DNA from: Variovorax beijingensis
Lineage (GTDB): Bacteria; Pseudomonadota; Gammaproteobacteria; Burkholderiales; Burkholderiaceae_C
Direction of reading: 5' to 3'
DNA: 64,000 nucleotides
Assembly: GCF_007828835.1 (NCBI RefSeq)
Contig: NZ_VIVL01000014.1
Location: forward strand, 1-64,000
Shown one piece after another: positions 9,547-17,974 of this stretch (the stretch's first letter is position 1; the number at the start of each line of letters is the position of its first letter). The notes under the pieces were generated by a model, which saw nothing but the letters and a program-made list of their open reading frames with translations, had not been told where the DNA came from and did not search any database. The position numbers and the translations under genes were made by a program.

Positions 9547-10507
9547 CGATCAGTTGCCGATAGCGGACTTGCTCTTCACTGATGAACTTGTGGAAGTCCG
9601 CCGGCGTGGACGGCTCGAAAGTGATGCTTCCGAGCTGGGCGTGCGCTTGCCTGAAGTCAGCCGAGCGCATCATTTCGTTGATCGTTCTGTTCAGCTTCTC
9701 GACCACCTCCGCGGGAAGCTTGGGCGGCCCCACGATGCCTGCCCACATGATGGCCCCGACGTCCTTGACATGCCGAGACTCGTTGACGGTGGGCAGATCA
9801 GGGGCGTTGATGTCGCGCTGCGCACTCAGGACGCCAAGGGACTTGAGTTTTCCTTGCCGGATGTACTGCAATACGGATGGCAACGCGATTGCCCCGAGGT
9901 CGAGCTGGCCGCCCATCAGATCAACTGTCATGGGCGCCCCCCCTTTGTAGGGAACCTCGACGAACTTGATGCCGGCTTTCTGTTGAAAAATCAGCGCCGC
10001 CAGTGTCTGGAAGGTGGCGCTTCCCGTGGAGCCCATGCTCACCTTCTCGGGATTGGCTTTCGCGTAGGCAATCAGTTCGTCAGTCGTGTTGGCGGGAAAG
10101 CTTGGCTTGGCAACGAGCACGGCGGTCCCGCCGAGCATCTTCGCGATCGGGGCAAAGTCGCTGCCCTCGTATTTCGCGTCTTTGACGATCATCGGGGCCA
10201 GAACCATGTCGCTGACGTTCCCGAGCATCAGCGTGTAGCCGTCGGCGGGCGCGCGCAGCGCCTTTTTGGCGCCTATCGTTCCAGAGGCGCCGCCGACGTT
10301 TTCGATTACGACTTGCTGCCCCAGGCGTTTGCCCAGATCCTGGGCGATGAGGCGCCCGGCGGTATCGACTGCCGCGCCTGGAGGGTAAGGGACGATCAGC
10401 GTGATTGGTTTTGCCGGATACGGCTCGGAGGCCTGGCAGACGCCGACAGCCGCCCACAGACCGGCCATCAGCAGAACGAAGCGAATACCGAAGGGAATTG
10501 ATCTCAT
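9530..10507 (-). CDS. Bug/TctC-family periplasmic solute receptor
   Basis: The 325-residue protein carries a signal peptide (MRSIPFGIRFVLLMAGLWAA ending VCQA) followed by SEPYPAKPITLIVPYPPGAA, the Bug receptor N terminus. Other family segments are QQVVIENVGGASG, PADGYTLMLGN, PEKVSMGSTG, FVEVPYKGGAPM and DLMGGQLDLG. It would capture a carboxylated ligand in the periplasm. It is the first gene of a three-gene operon with the hydrolase and acyl-CoA synthetase, and is divergent from a LysR gene across 90 bases. No membrane carrier subunit is encoded nearby. Confidence 0.93.
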   Translation of the reverse strand: MRSIPFGIRFVLLMAGLWAAVGVCQASEPYPAKPITLIVPYPPGAAVDTAGRLIAQDLGKRLGQQVVIENVGGASGTIGAKKALRAPADGYTLMLGNVSDMVLAPMIVKDAKYEGSDFAPIAKMLGGTAVLVAKPSFPANTTDELIAYAKANPEKVSMGSTGSATFQTLAALIFQQKAGIKFVEVPYKGGAPMTVDLMGGQLDLGAIALPSVLQYIRQGKLKSLGVLSAQRDINAPDLPTVNESRHVKDVGAIMWAGIVGPPKLPAEVVEKLNRTINEMMRSADFRQAHAQLGSITFEPSTPADFHKFISEEQVRYRQLIDGREK

Positions 10508-10578
10508 GCGTGTCTCCTGGTTTCAGCGCGAGTCTAGGTTGGCAGGAATTAACAACAAATAGAATGAATGGGGTAACG

Positions 10579-10593
10579 ATAAATATCTTTTAT
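10579..10593. promoter_or_regulatory. Probable LysR-type operator (ATAAA-N5-TTTAT dyad)
   Basis: In the 90-base AT-rich gap between the divergent Bug and LysR genes, the arms ATAAA (10579-10583) and TTTAT (10589-10593) form a perfect dyad around TATCT. It fits the T-N11-A form of LysR boxes and lies 4 bases before the LysR start codon. Assignment is by position and symmetry only. Confidence 0.45.
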
Positions 10594-10597
10594 ACCT

Positions 10598-11533
10598 ATG
10601 CTGCCGAGCGTCCTCCTGAATCGCCTCTTGTCGCGCAGCCGCTTCCGGCATCTGCAAATGCTCGTGAAGCTGGCGGAACTGGGCAGCCTTCGGCGGACGG
10701 CCGAGGACCTGGGCCTCACGCAGCCCGCGGTGACACACCTTCTCAAGGACCTTGAAGAGCTGCTGGACACACAGCTCTTCTACCGGCACGCGCGCGGTGT
10801 CCGCCCCACGCCCATGGGCGCGGCACTTCTTCCATCGGCGCGGCGCATCCTGGACAATCTGGCGCACGGCGCCGAAATGGTGGCGGCGCGGCATGGCGAG
10901 GCGCAGGGCGCGGTAAGGGTCGCCTCCATCACTGGCGGCATTTCGGGCTTGCTGGTGCGCGCGCTTCCCGCGTTCAACGCCGTGCGTCCGGACATCGTGG
11001 TGCAGGTTGCCGAGGTTGACGTGGAACAACTGGGCTTGGCGGTGGCGCATCGGGATGCCGACCTGGTGCTGTGCCGCCAGCCGTCCATCCTCCCTGAGGG
11101 CTGGACCTTCAGCTGGCTGTTCGACGACAGCTTCGTGGTGGTTTGCGGATCCCATCATCCGCTGGCCGGGCGCCGCAGCATCCGATTCGACGAACTTCAA
11201 TCGCAGCTCTGGTTGCCCTTGCCGATTTCGACGGCGGCTCAGGCCTTGTTTGGAGACCTGACGCGCAGCTGGGATCCGCCCGCAAGGACCTGCAGGATCA
11301 TCACACGGGCCGCATCACTGAGCTGGTCGCTGCTTCAGCAAACCGATATGGTCTCGCTTGTGCCCCACAGCGTCGTCAGGCAGCTGGTGGAAGCGGGGCA
11401 CTACAAAATTCTCCATCTGGATACTGTCTATCCGTTTGGCTCGCTCGGAGTGATGCGCCTGGAGGACGAGTCCGGCAGCGCTGCGCTGCAACTGGCCGAC
11501 TTCTTGGCGAAATATGCCGCTGCTTCGCCATGA
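10598..11533 (+). CDS. LysR-family transcriptional regulator, divergent from the Bug/hydrolase/ligase operon
   Basis: The 311-residue protein has an N-terminal winged helix-turn-helix (RFRHLQMLVKLAELGSLRR, then TAEDLGLTQPAVTHLLKDLE) and a substrate-binding domain (AVRVASITGGISGLL onward), as in regulators of aromatic-acid pathways. The ATG at 10598 gives the normal LysR spacing from the start to the helix-turn-helix, but no clear Shine-Dalgarno precedes it. Its divergent position across 90 bases makes it the likely activator of the Bug receptor, hydrolase and acyl-CoA synthetase operon, responding to an unknown acid. Confidence 0.92.
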   Translation: MLPSVLLNRLLSRSRFRHLQMLVKLAELGSLRRTAEDLGLTQPAVTHLLKDLEELLDTQLFYRHARGVRPTPMGAALLPSARRILDNLAHGAEMVAARHGEAQGAVRVASITGGISGLLVRALPAFNAVRPDIVVQVAEVDVEQLGLAVAHRDADLVLCRQPSILPEGWTFSWLFDDSFVVVCGSHHPLAGRRSIRFDELQSQLWLPLPISTAAQALFGDLTRSWDPPARTCRIITRAASLSWSLLQQTDMVSLVPHSVVRQLVEAGHYKILHLDTVYPFGSLGVMRLEDESGSAALQLADFLAKYAAASP

Positions 11534-11712
11534 CTGACATGTGCTTTTGGCTGACTGAACCCGTCAGTGCCATGCCGGGTCACCTCATCGTCGTGAGAGA
11601 TGCGCTCCATCTTGAAACCCCAGAGCCTCCTTTCTGTTGATCAATCGGACCGCCCCGGAAGTTTCAGTCTGGAAGGCTCAAATGCGTCCAAGCTGGCCGT
11701 TCGCTGCCAATC

Positions 11713-12516
11713 TCATCCGCTTTCGGCCGGACGAACCAAGTGCTGCGCCAGACACGCCGCGAGCTGAGTCCGGTTGACCGCTCCGAAGCGCGCGCGCAAG
11801 CGTTCAACATGCTCCTTGGCCGTCGGCTCAGAGATGCCAAGTTGACGCGCGATCACCTTGTTCGTCGCACCATCGAGGACGAGCCATCCGACGTCTCTCG
11901 CGCGCCCCTCCAGCCTCATCAGAGGGCCGCCCGGGTTGGCAAGTGCGCAATCCGAGGCCGCCGACGCAAGTCGCACGTCAACGTCCAACGCATGCGACAA
12001 GGCTCGGCATACCCTCTCGAATGCTGCGAGATCGCCGGCGCCAAACGGACGGTCATCGCGATGCCGCACCACGTTCAGGGTCCCGACAATCCGTCCACCG
12101 CCATGCAGCGGCCCCTGCATCGAGTCGCCAAATCCCCATCGCTTGAGATGCCCGGCAATCGCGGCCGTGCCCCAGTCAACAGGTGCGATAGCACACCGCG
12201 CGCTTGCGGCGCGACCGCTTCTGCGCACGAGTCGCAACACCGGGTCCACTCGCCTCAAACCGTGCTCGTATTCCTCCACGAACCCGGCTGCGGCCCCCTT
12301 GGCATGGACAACTTGCGGGCACGTGCCGCCTCCATCGAACAGGAAGAAGCCCGCCGCAGCGGCACCGAACAAGCGCCGCCCCAAGTCCACCGCAGTGGCA
12401 GCGAGGAGCTCGCGGTCAACAGCTGTCGTGATCTCCAGGACCGCATCAGCCAACACAAAGTCAGGGTCTAACGCGGAAAGGTCGTCCCACCTGCGCGCTC
12501 GTGTGCAGCTCCCCAT
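11713..12516 (-). CDS. LuxR-type transcriptional regulator with an N-terminal GAF/autoinducer-like domain
   Basis: The C-terminal 65 residues read ARDVGWLVLDGATNKVIAR, QLGISEPTAKEHVERLRAR and FGAVNRTQLAACLA, a LuxR (GerE) helix-turn-helix. About 170 residues before it form a sensor-like domain (VLEITTAVDRELLAATAVDL, HGGGRIVGTLNVVRHRDD) of GAF or autoinducer-binding character. The start is uncertain: ATG at 12516 is given, but its GGAGG is only one base away, and the frame stays open to 12603. It is divergent from the aldoxime dehydratase gene, with a perfect palindrome at 12514-12535 touching this start, so it probably controls that gene and itself. Confidence 0.8.
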   Translation of the reverse strand: MGSCTRARRWDDLSALDPDFVLADAVLEITTAVDRELLAATAVDLGRRLFGAAAAGFFLFDGGGTCPQVVHAKGAAAGFVEEYEHGLRRVDPVLRLVRRSGRAASARCAIAPVDWGTAAIAGHLKRWGFGDSMQGPLHGGGRIVGTLNVVRHRDDRPFGAGDLAAFERVCRALSHALDVDVRLASAASDCALANPGGPLMRLEGRARDVGWLVLDGATNKVIARQLGISEPTAKEHVERLRARFGAVNRTQLAACLAQHLVRPAESG

Positions 12517-12535
12517 CCCTCCATTTGGAGGGATG
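12514..12535. promoter_or_regulatory. Perfect 22-bp palindrome, likely LuxR-type operator
   Basis: The arms CATCCCTCCA (12514-12523) and TGGAGGGATG (12526-12535) are exact reverse complements separated by TT. A 20-22 bp dyad is the usual size for a LuxR-family binding site. It lies in the divergent region between the LuxR-type gene and the aldoxime dehydratase gene, 60 bases upstream of the latter. Function is inferred from symmetry and place. Confidence 0.6.
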
Positions 12536-12595
12536 AATTTGCTTGATCCATCCGCTATTGTTTGCGCCATCGGACAGTAGAAAGGTTGAGCTTCG

Positions 12596-13642
12596 GTGAA
12601 CAAGTCAGCGACTCAGGGCGATCGCGCCGCAAGCCTGCGACCCGCAGGCCACGTCAATCACTATGCTACGTGGGAAGTCGCGACGCCTGCGCACCGCACA
12701 CATTATGTCCGTTGCCTCGTCGGCGTGGAATCGAGCGGGGCTGATGCCAGCGCCTTGCTCGAGCGTGTGATCAACACGTTTGCTGGCGCGGTGGGTCCGG
12801 CCAGCCTCGGGCGCGGCATCGCGACGGGCCCCGGCGGCGAAAGATCCGACATCTTCTATGCCTACTGGAATTCGCCTGCGCACTACGCTGCGTGGCTCAC
12901 GACGCCGCAGGTCGCCTCGCTCTGGGCTGCCGATGCGCTTCTTGAGGGGCCGCTAGGCCTGTGGCGAGAGTCCATGGTCATTCCTGTCGAGCGCAACGAA
13001 ACCAACTATTCGAACGACGCAGCCTACGATGGCATGGCGCAGATCGACAAGCAGATGCGCAAGACCGACGTGCACGGCTACTGGGGCTCCGCTCGCGAGC
13101 GCATTCCCGCAAGCGCCCACGACACGATGCCGTCCGCCGCGCCCGATTTCATGCGGCGACCGCCGGCAGCCACGGAAACGCGGGGCCGGCGCGTCCGGAT
13201 CACCCTCCCCGGAAATACTTGCGTGATCCGTTCGTTCCAAGACTGGTCGCAGGCACAGGCAGCCGAAGTCGATTGGTATCTCGGCAACGTCGAGCCGGTC
13301 TTGCGCGTCGGTTTGGACTACCTCAACGACAACAGGACCGAGGCGAGGTGCTACGGCATGCGCTACATCCGTGAGTACGACATGAGCGGAGCCGTCGATC
13401 TGAATCGCACGAGCACGTTCGGCTACTTCGAGTCGTTGCAGACATTGGAGCGGTGGACGCACACACATCCCACGCATCTGAACATTTTCCAGGCCGCCAT
13501 ATCGATGGTCCAGCGCTTTCAGGGCGAGGTTGCGGTCAAGCTTGGACACGAGGTGTCCGTGCTGCCGGAAGGCATGCTGTCAGCCGAGTACATCAACTGC
13601 GCTCGATCCACGGGCTTCCTGCCATGGTCCCACGGGGACTAG
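12596..13642 (+). CDS. oxd: Haem-containing aldoxime dehydratase (phenylacetaldoxime dehydratase family)
   Basis: The 348-residue protein matches haem aldoxime dehydratases, which turn R-CH=N-OH into the nitrile by direct binding of the substrate nitrogen to ferrous haem. Visible family residues: NTCVIRSFQDWS, with Ser213 at the position of the catalytic serine; RWTHTHPTHLNIF, with His294 the likely proximal haem ligand; and KLGHEVSVLPE, with His318 the likely distal catalytic histidine. RERIP near 167-171 carries the family arginine. The length is normal (about 350). The start is GTG at 12596 with a weak AAAGG upstream. Usual partners (nitrilase, nitrile hydratase, amidase) are absent; a hydrolase follows. 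The physiological substrate, for example phenyl- or indole-acetaldoxime, cannot be told from sequence. Confidence 0.92.
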   Translation: MNKSATQGDRAASLRPAGHVNHYATWEVATPAHRTHYVRCLVGVESSGADASALLERVINTFAGAVGPASLGRGIATGPGGERSDIFYAYWNSPAHYAAWLTTPQVASLWAADALLEGPLGLWRESMVIPVERNETNYSNDAAYDGMAQIDKQMRKTDVHGYWGSARERIPASAHDTMPSAAPDFMRRPPAATETRGRRVRITLPGNTCVIRSFQDWSQAQAAEVDWYLGNVEPVLRVGLDYLNDNRTEARCYGMRYIREYDMSGAVDLNRTSTFGYFESLQTLERWTHTHPTHLNIFQAAISMVQRFQGEVAVKLGHEVSVLPEGMLSAEYINCARSTGFLPWSHGD

Positions 13643-13750
13643 ATCCAAAGCCCCTGGCTTTCTCCGGCCAGAAGCGGCGCAAACCGGATAGCAATCCGAC
13701 CTAGCTCCACCCCACAGTCTGTCTTCCAAGAACGATCGAAAGGACTCGTT

Positions 13751-14626
13751 GTGACCTCACAACCCGCAATCCAACCCGTCATGCCGCCTCCGCGGCAGAG
13801 CATCCGCGTCGCCGGCGCCAACGGGGTCTTTGTCACCGCGCAGGCCTGGGGACCCGCCGACGGGCCAGCGGTTCTGCTGATCCACGGCTTTCTCGGTGGA
13901 AGGTTTTCGTGGGCCCCGCTGATCCGAGGGCCGCTGGCTAGCCAGGCGAACCTCGTCACGGTGGAACTGCGTGGGCACGGCGCCTCCGACAAGCCCGCGG
14001 AACCATTGGCCTACGCCGACAGCAAGGTGTGGGCGGAAGATATCGCGGCGGTCACGTCGGCGCTGGGCCTTAAACACTTCATACTGGTCGCACACTCCTA
14101 CGGCGGCGTCGTGGCGCTCGACTACCTTCGCCACATGGGAAGCTCGGCCGTGAAGAGCCTACTCCTCCTCGCAGCGGTCGCGGAGCCACCCGGGGTTGCC
14201 CAGGACTACGTCCAGCCGGACACGCTGCCCGCATTGCAAGCGTCCACCAGCCAAGACTTGTCGGAACGGGTGGCCGCGATTCGCTGTTTCGTTCAGGCGA
14301 TCTCACGAAGCCCGCTTCCCGCGGACCTTCACGACGCGCTGATCGCACAAGGGGCCATCTCCACTCCGTTCATGCCGGCCGGTGCGTTTGCCCGAAGGCC
14401 GGTCAGCAACGTGGATGTTTTCGCGAAGCTCGATATGCCGGTGGTCTTTGCCTGTGGAAGCCACGAGAACGTTGTCACGCAGGCACTTGTGGAACATGTG
14501 CTGCGGGCTGTGCCGCACGCAACCAGCCGCACTCTGGACAACGTGGGCCATCTGCCGCAAATCGAGGCAGCCAACCAGGTCGCAGAATTGATTGCTGATC
14601 TGATCGCATCCGGTTCCAGCCAGTAG
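13751..14626 (+). CDS. Alpha/beta hydrolase downstream of aldoxime dehydratase
   Basis: The 291-residue protein shows the canonical alpha/beta hydrolase marks: oxyanion HGFLGG at 45-50, RGHGASDKP near 74, nucleophile elbow AHSYGG with Ser116, and VGHLPQIE near residue 272 with the catalytic histidine. Start GTG at 13751 with AAAGGA upstream. It follows the aldoxime dehydratase by 108 bases on the same strand, so cotranscription is possible. Members act as esterases, haloalkane or epoxide hydrolases, or C-C hydrolases; it is not a nitrilase fold, so it would not process the nitrile directly. Confidence 0.9.
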   Translation: MTSQPAIQPVMPPPRQSIRVAGANGVFVTAQAWGPADGPAVLLIHGFLGGRFSWAPLIRGPLASQANLVTVELRGHGASDKPAEPLAYADSKVWAEDIAAVTSALGLKHFILVAHSYGGVVALDYLRHMGSSAVKSLLLLAAVAEPPGVAQDYVQPDTLPALQASTSQDLSERVAAIRCFVQAISRSPLPADLHDALIAQGAISTPFMPAGAFARRPVSNVDVFAKLDMPVVFACGSHENVVTQALVEHVLRAVPHATSRTLDNVGHLPQIEAANQVAELIADLIASGSSQ

Positions 14627-14639
14627 GGCAAGTCACCGC

Positions 14640-15359
14640 TCCATCGATGATCGTCATTCCGGGCCACGACGCTCGCCGAAGCCATTGCGGCGCAGCGCAG
14701 GCGGCGCCAGGTACTCCAAGGAGAGCTCGATCTACCATGACCAGGAATGCGCCTTGCAAGCGCGTTATGGGATGCGCGATCGCACCGAAGCGACGAGCCA
14801 GCGGTTGATGTGGCGCGAGATCCGCCCGGCACCGGAGAACCTGCTGAACCGCGACTTTAGCGCCGCGGCGCCGAGCCAGAAGTGGTTCATCGACATCTCC
14901 AACTGCCCGCTGGCAAGGTCTACCTCTCGCCCATAGTCGATTGCTTCGATGGATGGTGGTGAGCTGGTCCATCGGCACACGACCCGATGCAGAGCTCGTC
15001 AACACGATGCTGGACGCAGCAATCGCTTCATTGGGAAGCACAGACGCACGACCTGTTGTTCACTCCGCCGCGGCGCCCACTACCGTTGGCCAGGATGGCT
15101 GTCACGCATCGCCCAGGCCAAGCTGGTACGTTCGATGTCACGCAAGGGCTACTCGCCAGACAATGCGGCCTGTGAAGGCTTCTTTGGACGACTGAAGACG
15201 GAGTGGTTCTACGCCCGCGACTGGCAGGCCACGACCATGGAGCAGTTCACTCAGGCCTTGGACGCTTACATCCGCTGGTACAACGAGCAACGCATCAAGA
15301 TCTCGCTGGGCGCCCGCAGCCCCGTCGAGTACCGCAGGGCCCTTGGGATCGCTACATAA
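14640..15359 (+). pseudogene. Degenerate IS3-family transposase (orfB) remnant
   Basis: Pieces of one IS3 OrfB lie in successive frames. One frame reads LLNRDFSAAAPSQKWFIDIS to about 14910; another reads GKVYLSPIVDCFDG; a third reads VVSWSIGTRPDAELVNTMLD and continues to ARPVVHS; a fourth reads GAHYRWPGWLSRIAQAKLVR and continues through SRKGYSPDNAACEGFFGRLK to YRRALGIAT and a stop at 15359. At least three indels are needed to join them. Where an intact copy reads HSDRG, the sequence is cactccgccgcggc, so a base of the catalytic Asp codon has been lost. The upstream orfA and clear terminal repeats are missing. It is inactive. Confidence 0.88.
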
Positions 15360-15477
15360 CCAGTCCAAGATTCACGCCGCATCCCCAAATGAGCGCACAC
15401 CTCCAAGCGGGTCTGCGATTGAGGTCAGATGCTTCCTGCAGCCTGCGCATCAGGCAAGGACGGCCTTCGTCGGGCTA

Positions 15478-15840
15478 TTACGCTGCAAGTGCGTCAGCTT
15501 GCACTCCAGAGACACGGGGGCCTTGCCGCACGCGCGGCGCGGCCACGTATTGCGAGGCCAGCGTGTCCAGGCCCGTGAAGCCGAGTTCGTCCTCGGTCGA
15601 CGCCAGCTCGGCGCAGGACAGGTTTAGCTGCTCCGCGAGCGCGCGGGTGGCCAAGTTGACCACGAACTCGCCGCTGTCCCGCACGTTGCAAATGGTGTCC
15701 TTCCAGCCCACGCTGGAGAAGGCCACGATCGGCGGCTTGTAGTTGAAGACGTTGAAGAAACTGTAGGGCGCGAGGTTGATGTGCCCCACAGCCGAGCGCG
15801 TGGAGATCCAGCCGATCACAACTGCGTGCTCGCGGGCCGC
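15478..15840 (-). pseudogene. Flavin-reductase-domain fragment (NADH:flavin oxidoreductase, DIM6/NTAB type)
   Basis: On the minus strand, VVIGWISTRSAVGHINLAPY, then SFFNVFNYKPPIVAFSSVGW and KDTICNVRDSGEFVVNLATR are the characteristic flavin-reductase-like core (FMN-binding split barrel). The frame ends soon after PRVRQGP, too early for this roughly 200-residue family, and the open frame upstream of about 15840 is antisense to the monooxygenase remnant and not related. Both ends are therefore missing. Such reductases supply reduced flavin to two-component monooxygenases such as StyA/IndA, and a broken gene of that kind lies next to it on the other strand. Confidence 0.75.
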
Positions 15841-16245
15841 TTCGCGCCCACCGTCCGCAAGCCCGTCGCCACCTTGCCCTCGGGAGGCGCAGGTGTCCGG
15901 CATGGGCGACGCGGTCTGAGTGAACGACCCGATCACGGGCCAGGGCTCCAACAACGCCCTCAAGGCCTTCAAGGTGGTGCACGACAGCATCGTGGCGCGC
16001 GGCAACGGCGCCTTCGACGCCGCCTGGATGAACGCCACCTTCGAGCGCTACTGGGACTACGCGAGCACGTGGTGAACTGGACCAACAGCCTGCTCACGCC
16101 GCCGCATCACATCCTGAATCTGCTGGGCGCGGCCGGACAGATCCCCACGACCAACAACTTCAACAACCCGCCGGACTTTTCCCCCTGGTGGACCGACCCC
16201 GCCGCTTACGAGCGCTTCGTCGATCAGCACGCCGCGCTGGCCTGA
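15828..16245 (+). pseudogene. C-terminal remnant of a StyA-like (styrene/indole) flavin monooxygenase
   Basis: In successive frames the plus strand reads RFAPTVRKPVATLPSG, then AQVSGMGDAV, a TGA stop, VNDPITGQGSNNALKAFKVV and HDSIVARGNGAFDAAWMNAT, and after another shift HVVNWTNSLLTPPHHILNLL, ending PWWTDPAAYERFV. The GDAV-x-NDPITGQGSNNA motif is the FAD-binding segment of styrene-monooxygenase-type oxygenases; the in-frame TGA sits where a Cys codon is usual. At least two frameshifts and one stop make it inactive. The N-terminal two thirds are absent. Together with the adjacent reductase fragment it marks a lost two-component monooxygenase. Confidence 0.75.
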
Positions 16246-16329
16246 GCGGGCGGGCGGATTCTCGGATTTCGGATGGTGCGGCGCGGGATTCGGATAGCCG
16301 ACCTCGACCCGCCACCGCAAGATCCCCCC

Positions 16330-17925
16330 ATGCAAAATCCCCGTTCCCGAACCGACGATGTCTTGCTCGTCGGCAGCGGCATCAACTCCCTGGTCTGTGC
16401 CGCGCTGCTCGCGCGCGCCGGCCGCCGCGTTCGCGTGCTGGAGCGCGAAACCGTACTTGGCGGCTGCATCCGCACCGACGAGCTGACCCTGCCGGGCCTG
16501 CGCCACGACACCTTGTCCACGGCCCACCCGATGTTCCTGGTGGGGCCCGCCTACGCCGCGCTGGGCAAGGCCTTGCACGCGGCCGGCCTGCAGTACTGCA
16601 ACACCGATTCGCCCACCGGCGTGCTCACGCCCGATGGCCGCCACCTGGTGCTCGCGCGGTCGCGCGAACGCAACGTGCAGCGCTTTGCGGCCCTGCGCCC
16701 GGGCGACGGCGCGGCCTATGCCGCCGCGCTCGACGAGGTGGGCGCGCAGGCCCCGCTGCTGTTTTCGCTGCTGGGCAACGAACTCTGGCGCCTGGGCACC
16801 GCGAAGACCCTAGCCGGCGCGGCCTGGAAACAAGGCCCGCACGCGCTCGCGGGCTTCTTTGGCGAAGCGCTCACGCCCGCGCGGCCTTGGCTCGAACAGC
16901 GGTTCCAGAGCGATCTGGTGGGTGCACTGCTCGCGCCCTGGGTGTTGCACTGCGGCCTGGGGCCCGACGCGCCGCTGTCGGCGCTGATGGCACAGGTCGT
17001 GGCCTTCACGCTCGAGGCCGTGGGCATGCCCATGGTGCAGGGCGGCAACGCCAACACCGTGCGCGCCTTCGAGACGCTGATCCGCGAGGCCGGCGGCGAA
17101 CTGGAAATCGGCTGCGACGTGGCCCGCGTGCTGGTGGAGAACGGCAAGGCAGTGGGCGTGCGCCTGGTGGACGGTCGCGAGTACCGCGCCAAGGACGTGG
17201 TCTGCAACGTCACGCCCACCCAGCTCTACCAGCGCCTGCTCGACCCCACGCAAGTGCCCGCCCCGCTCGCTACGCAAGCGCGCCAGTGGCGCTACGGCAA
17301 GGGCAACATGCAGATCCACCTGGCGCTGTCCAAAGCGCCGCGCTGGCCCGACGCCTCGCTCGACAGCGTGGGCTACCTGCACCTCACGAGCGGCGCCGAC
17401 GCGATTTCGCGCGCGGTCAACGAGGCCGAGCGTGGCCTGCTGCCCGCCGAGCCCACGATCTGCGTGGCCCAGCCCACGGCGCTGGACCCGAGCCGCGCGC
17501 CCGCGGGCAAGCACATCCTGTGGGTCCAGCTGCCCGAATGCCCGCGCGAGCCCGTGGGCGATGCGGCCGGCCTGATCGAGGTGCCCGCGGGCCGCCGCTG
17601 GACGCCCGCGCTGCGCGAAGCCTATGCCGACCGCATCATCGAGCGCCTGGCTCGCCAGATCCCCAACCTCAAGGCGAGCCTGCTCGCGCGCGCCGTGATC
17701 TCGCCCACCGACCTCGAGGCGATGAACATGAACCTGGTGGGCGGCGACCCCTACGGCGGCGACTGCGGCCTGGACCAGTACTTCCTCTGGCGCCCAATGC
17801 GCGGCACGCGCAACCACGCAACGCACCTGGACCACCTCTGGCACATCGGCGCCTCGACCCACCCCGGTCCCGGCCTGGGCGGCGGCTCTGGCTTCCTGCT
17901 CGCGCAATCGCTGGGCGCCGCCTGA
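16330..17925 (+). CDS. Phytoene-desaturase-family FAD-dependent oxidoreductase
   Basis: The 531-residue protein begins with a dinucleotide-binding fold, DDVLLVGSGINSLVCAALL (GSGINS at 15-20), followed by VRVLERETVLGGCIRTDE, and ends with THPGPGLGGGSGFLLAQ, the CrtI-like C-terminal FAD motif. This family (COG1233) covers carotenoid desaturases and many uncharacterised dehydrogenases; the neighbours are not carotenoid genes. ATG at 16330 is chosen because the family N terminus begins about here; a GTG/ATG further upstream adds 19 unrelated residues. It heads a plus-strand group with a cyclase-family hydrolase and 2-oxoacid oxidoreductase subunits, so a role in oxidising an aromatic intermediate is inferred. 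Confidence 0.85.
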   Translation: MQNPRSRTDDVLLVGSGINSLVCAALLARAGRRVRVLERETVLGGCIRTDELTLPGLRHDTLSTAHPMFLVGPAYAALGKALHAAGLQYCNTDSPTGVLTPDGRHLVLARSRERNVQRFAALRPGDGAAYAAALDEVGAQAPLLFSLLGNELWRLGTAKTLAGAAWKQGPHALAGFFGEALTPARPWLEQRFQSDLVGALLAPWVLHCGLGPDAPLSALMAQVVAFTLEAVGMPMVQGGNANTVRAFETLIREAGGELEIGCDVARVLVENGKAVGVRLVDGREYRAKDVVCNVTPTQLYQRLLDPTQVPAPLATQARQWRYGKGNMQIHLALSKAPRWPDASLDSVGYLHLTSGADAISRAVNEAERGLLPAEPTICVAQPTALDPSRAPAGKHILWVQLPECPREPVGDAAGLIEVPAGRRWTPALREAYADRIIERLARQIPNLKASLLARAVISPTDLEAMNMNLVGGDPYGGDCGLDQYFLWRPMRGTRNHATHLDHLWHIGASTHPGPGLGGGSGFLLAQSLGAA

Positions 17926-17974
17926 ACTCCTTGCCCACAAAAGCTTTTTTCCAACGACACTGCAGGAGACCTCA

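Noticed and set aside
11540..11712. Possible terminator after the LysR gene (ACTGA...TCAGT)
   Set aside because: The stem is only five base pairs, with no T-run; too weak to call.
15781..16038. N-terminal extension of the flavin-reductase frame or a 154-residue plus-strand protein
   Set aside because: The upstream minus frame is antisense to the monooxygenase remnant, and the plus frame mixes shifted pieces of that remnant; neither is a normal gene.
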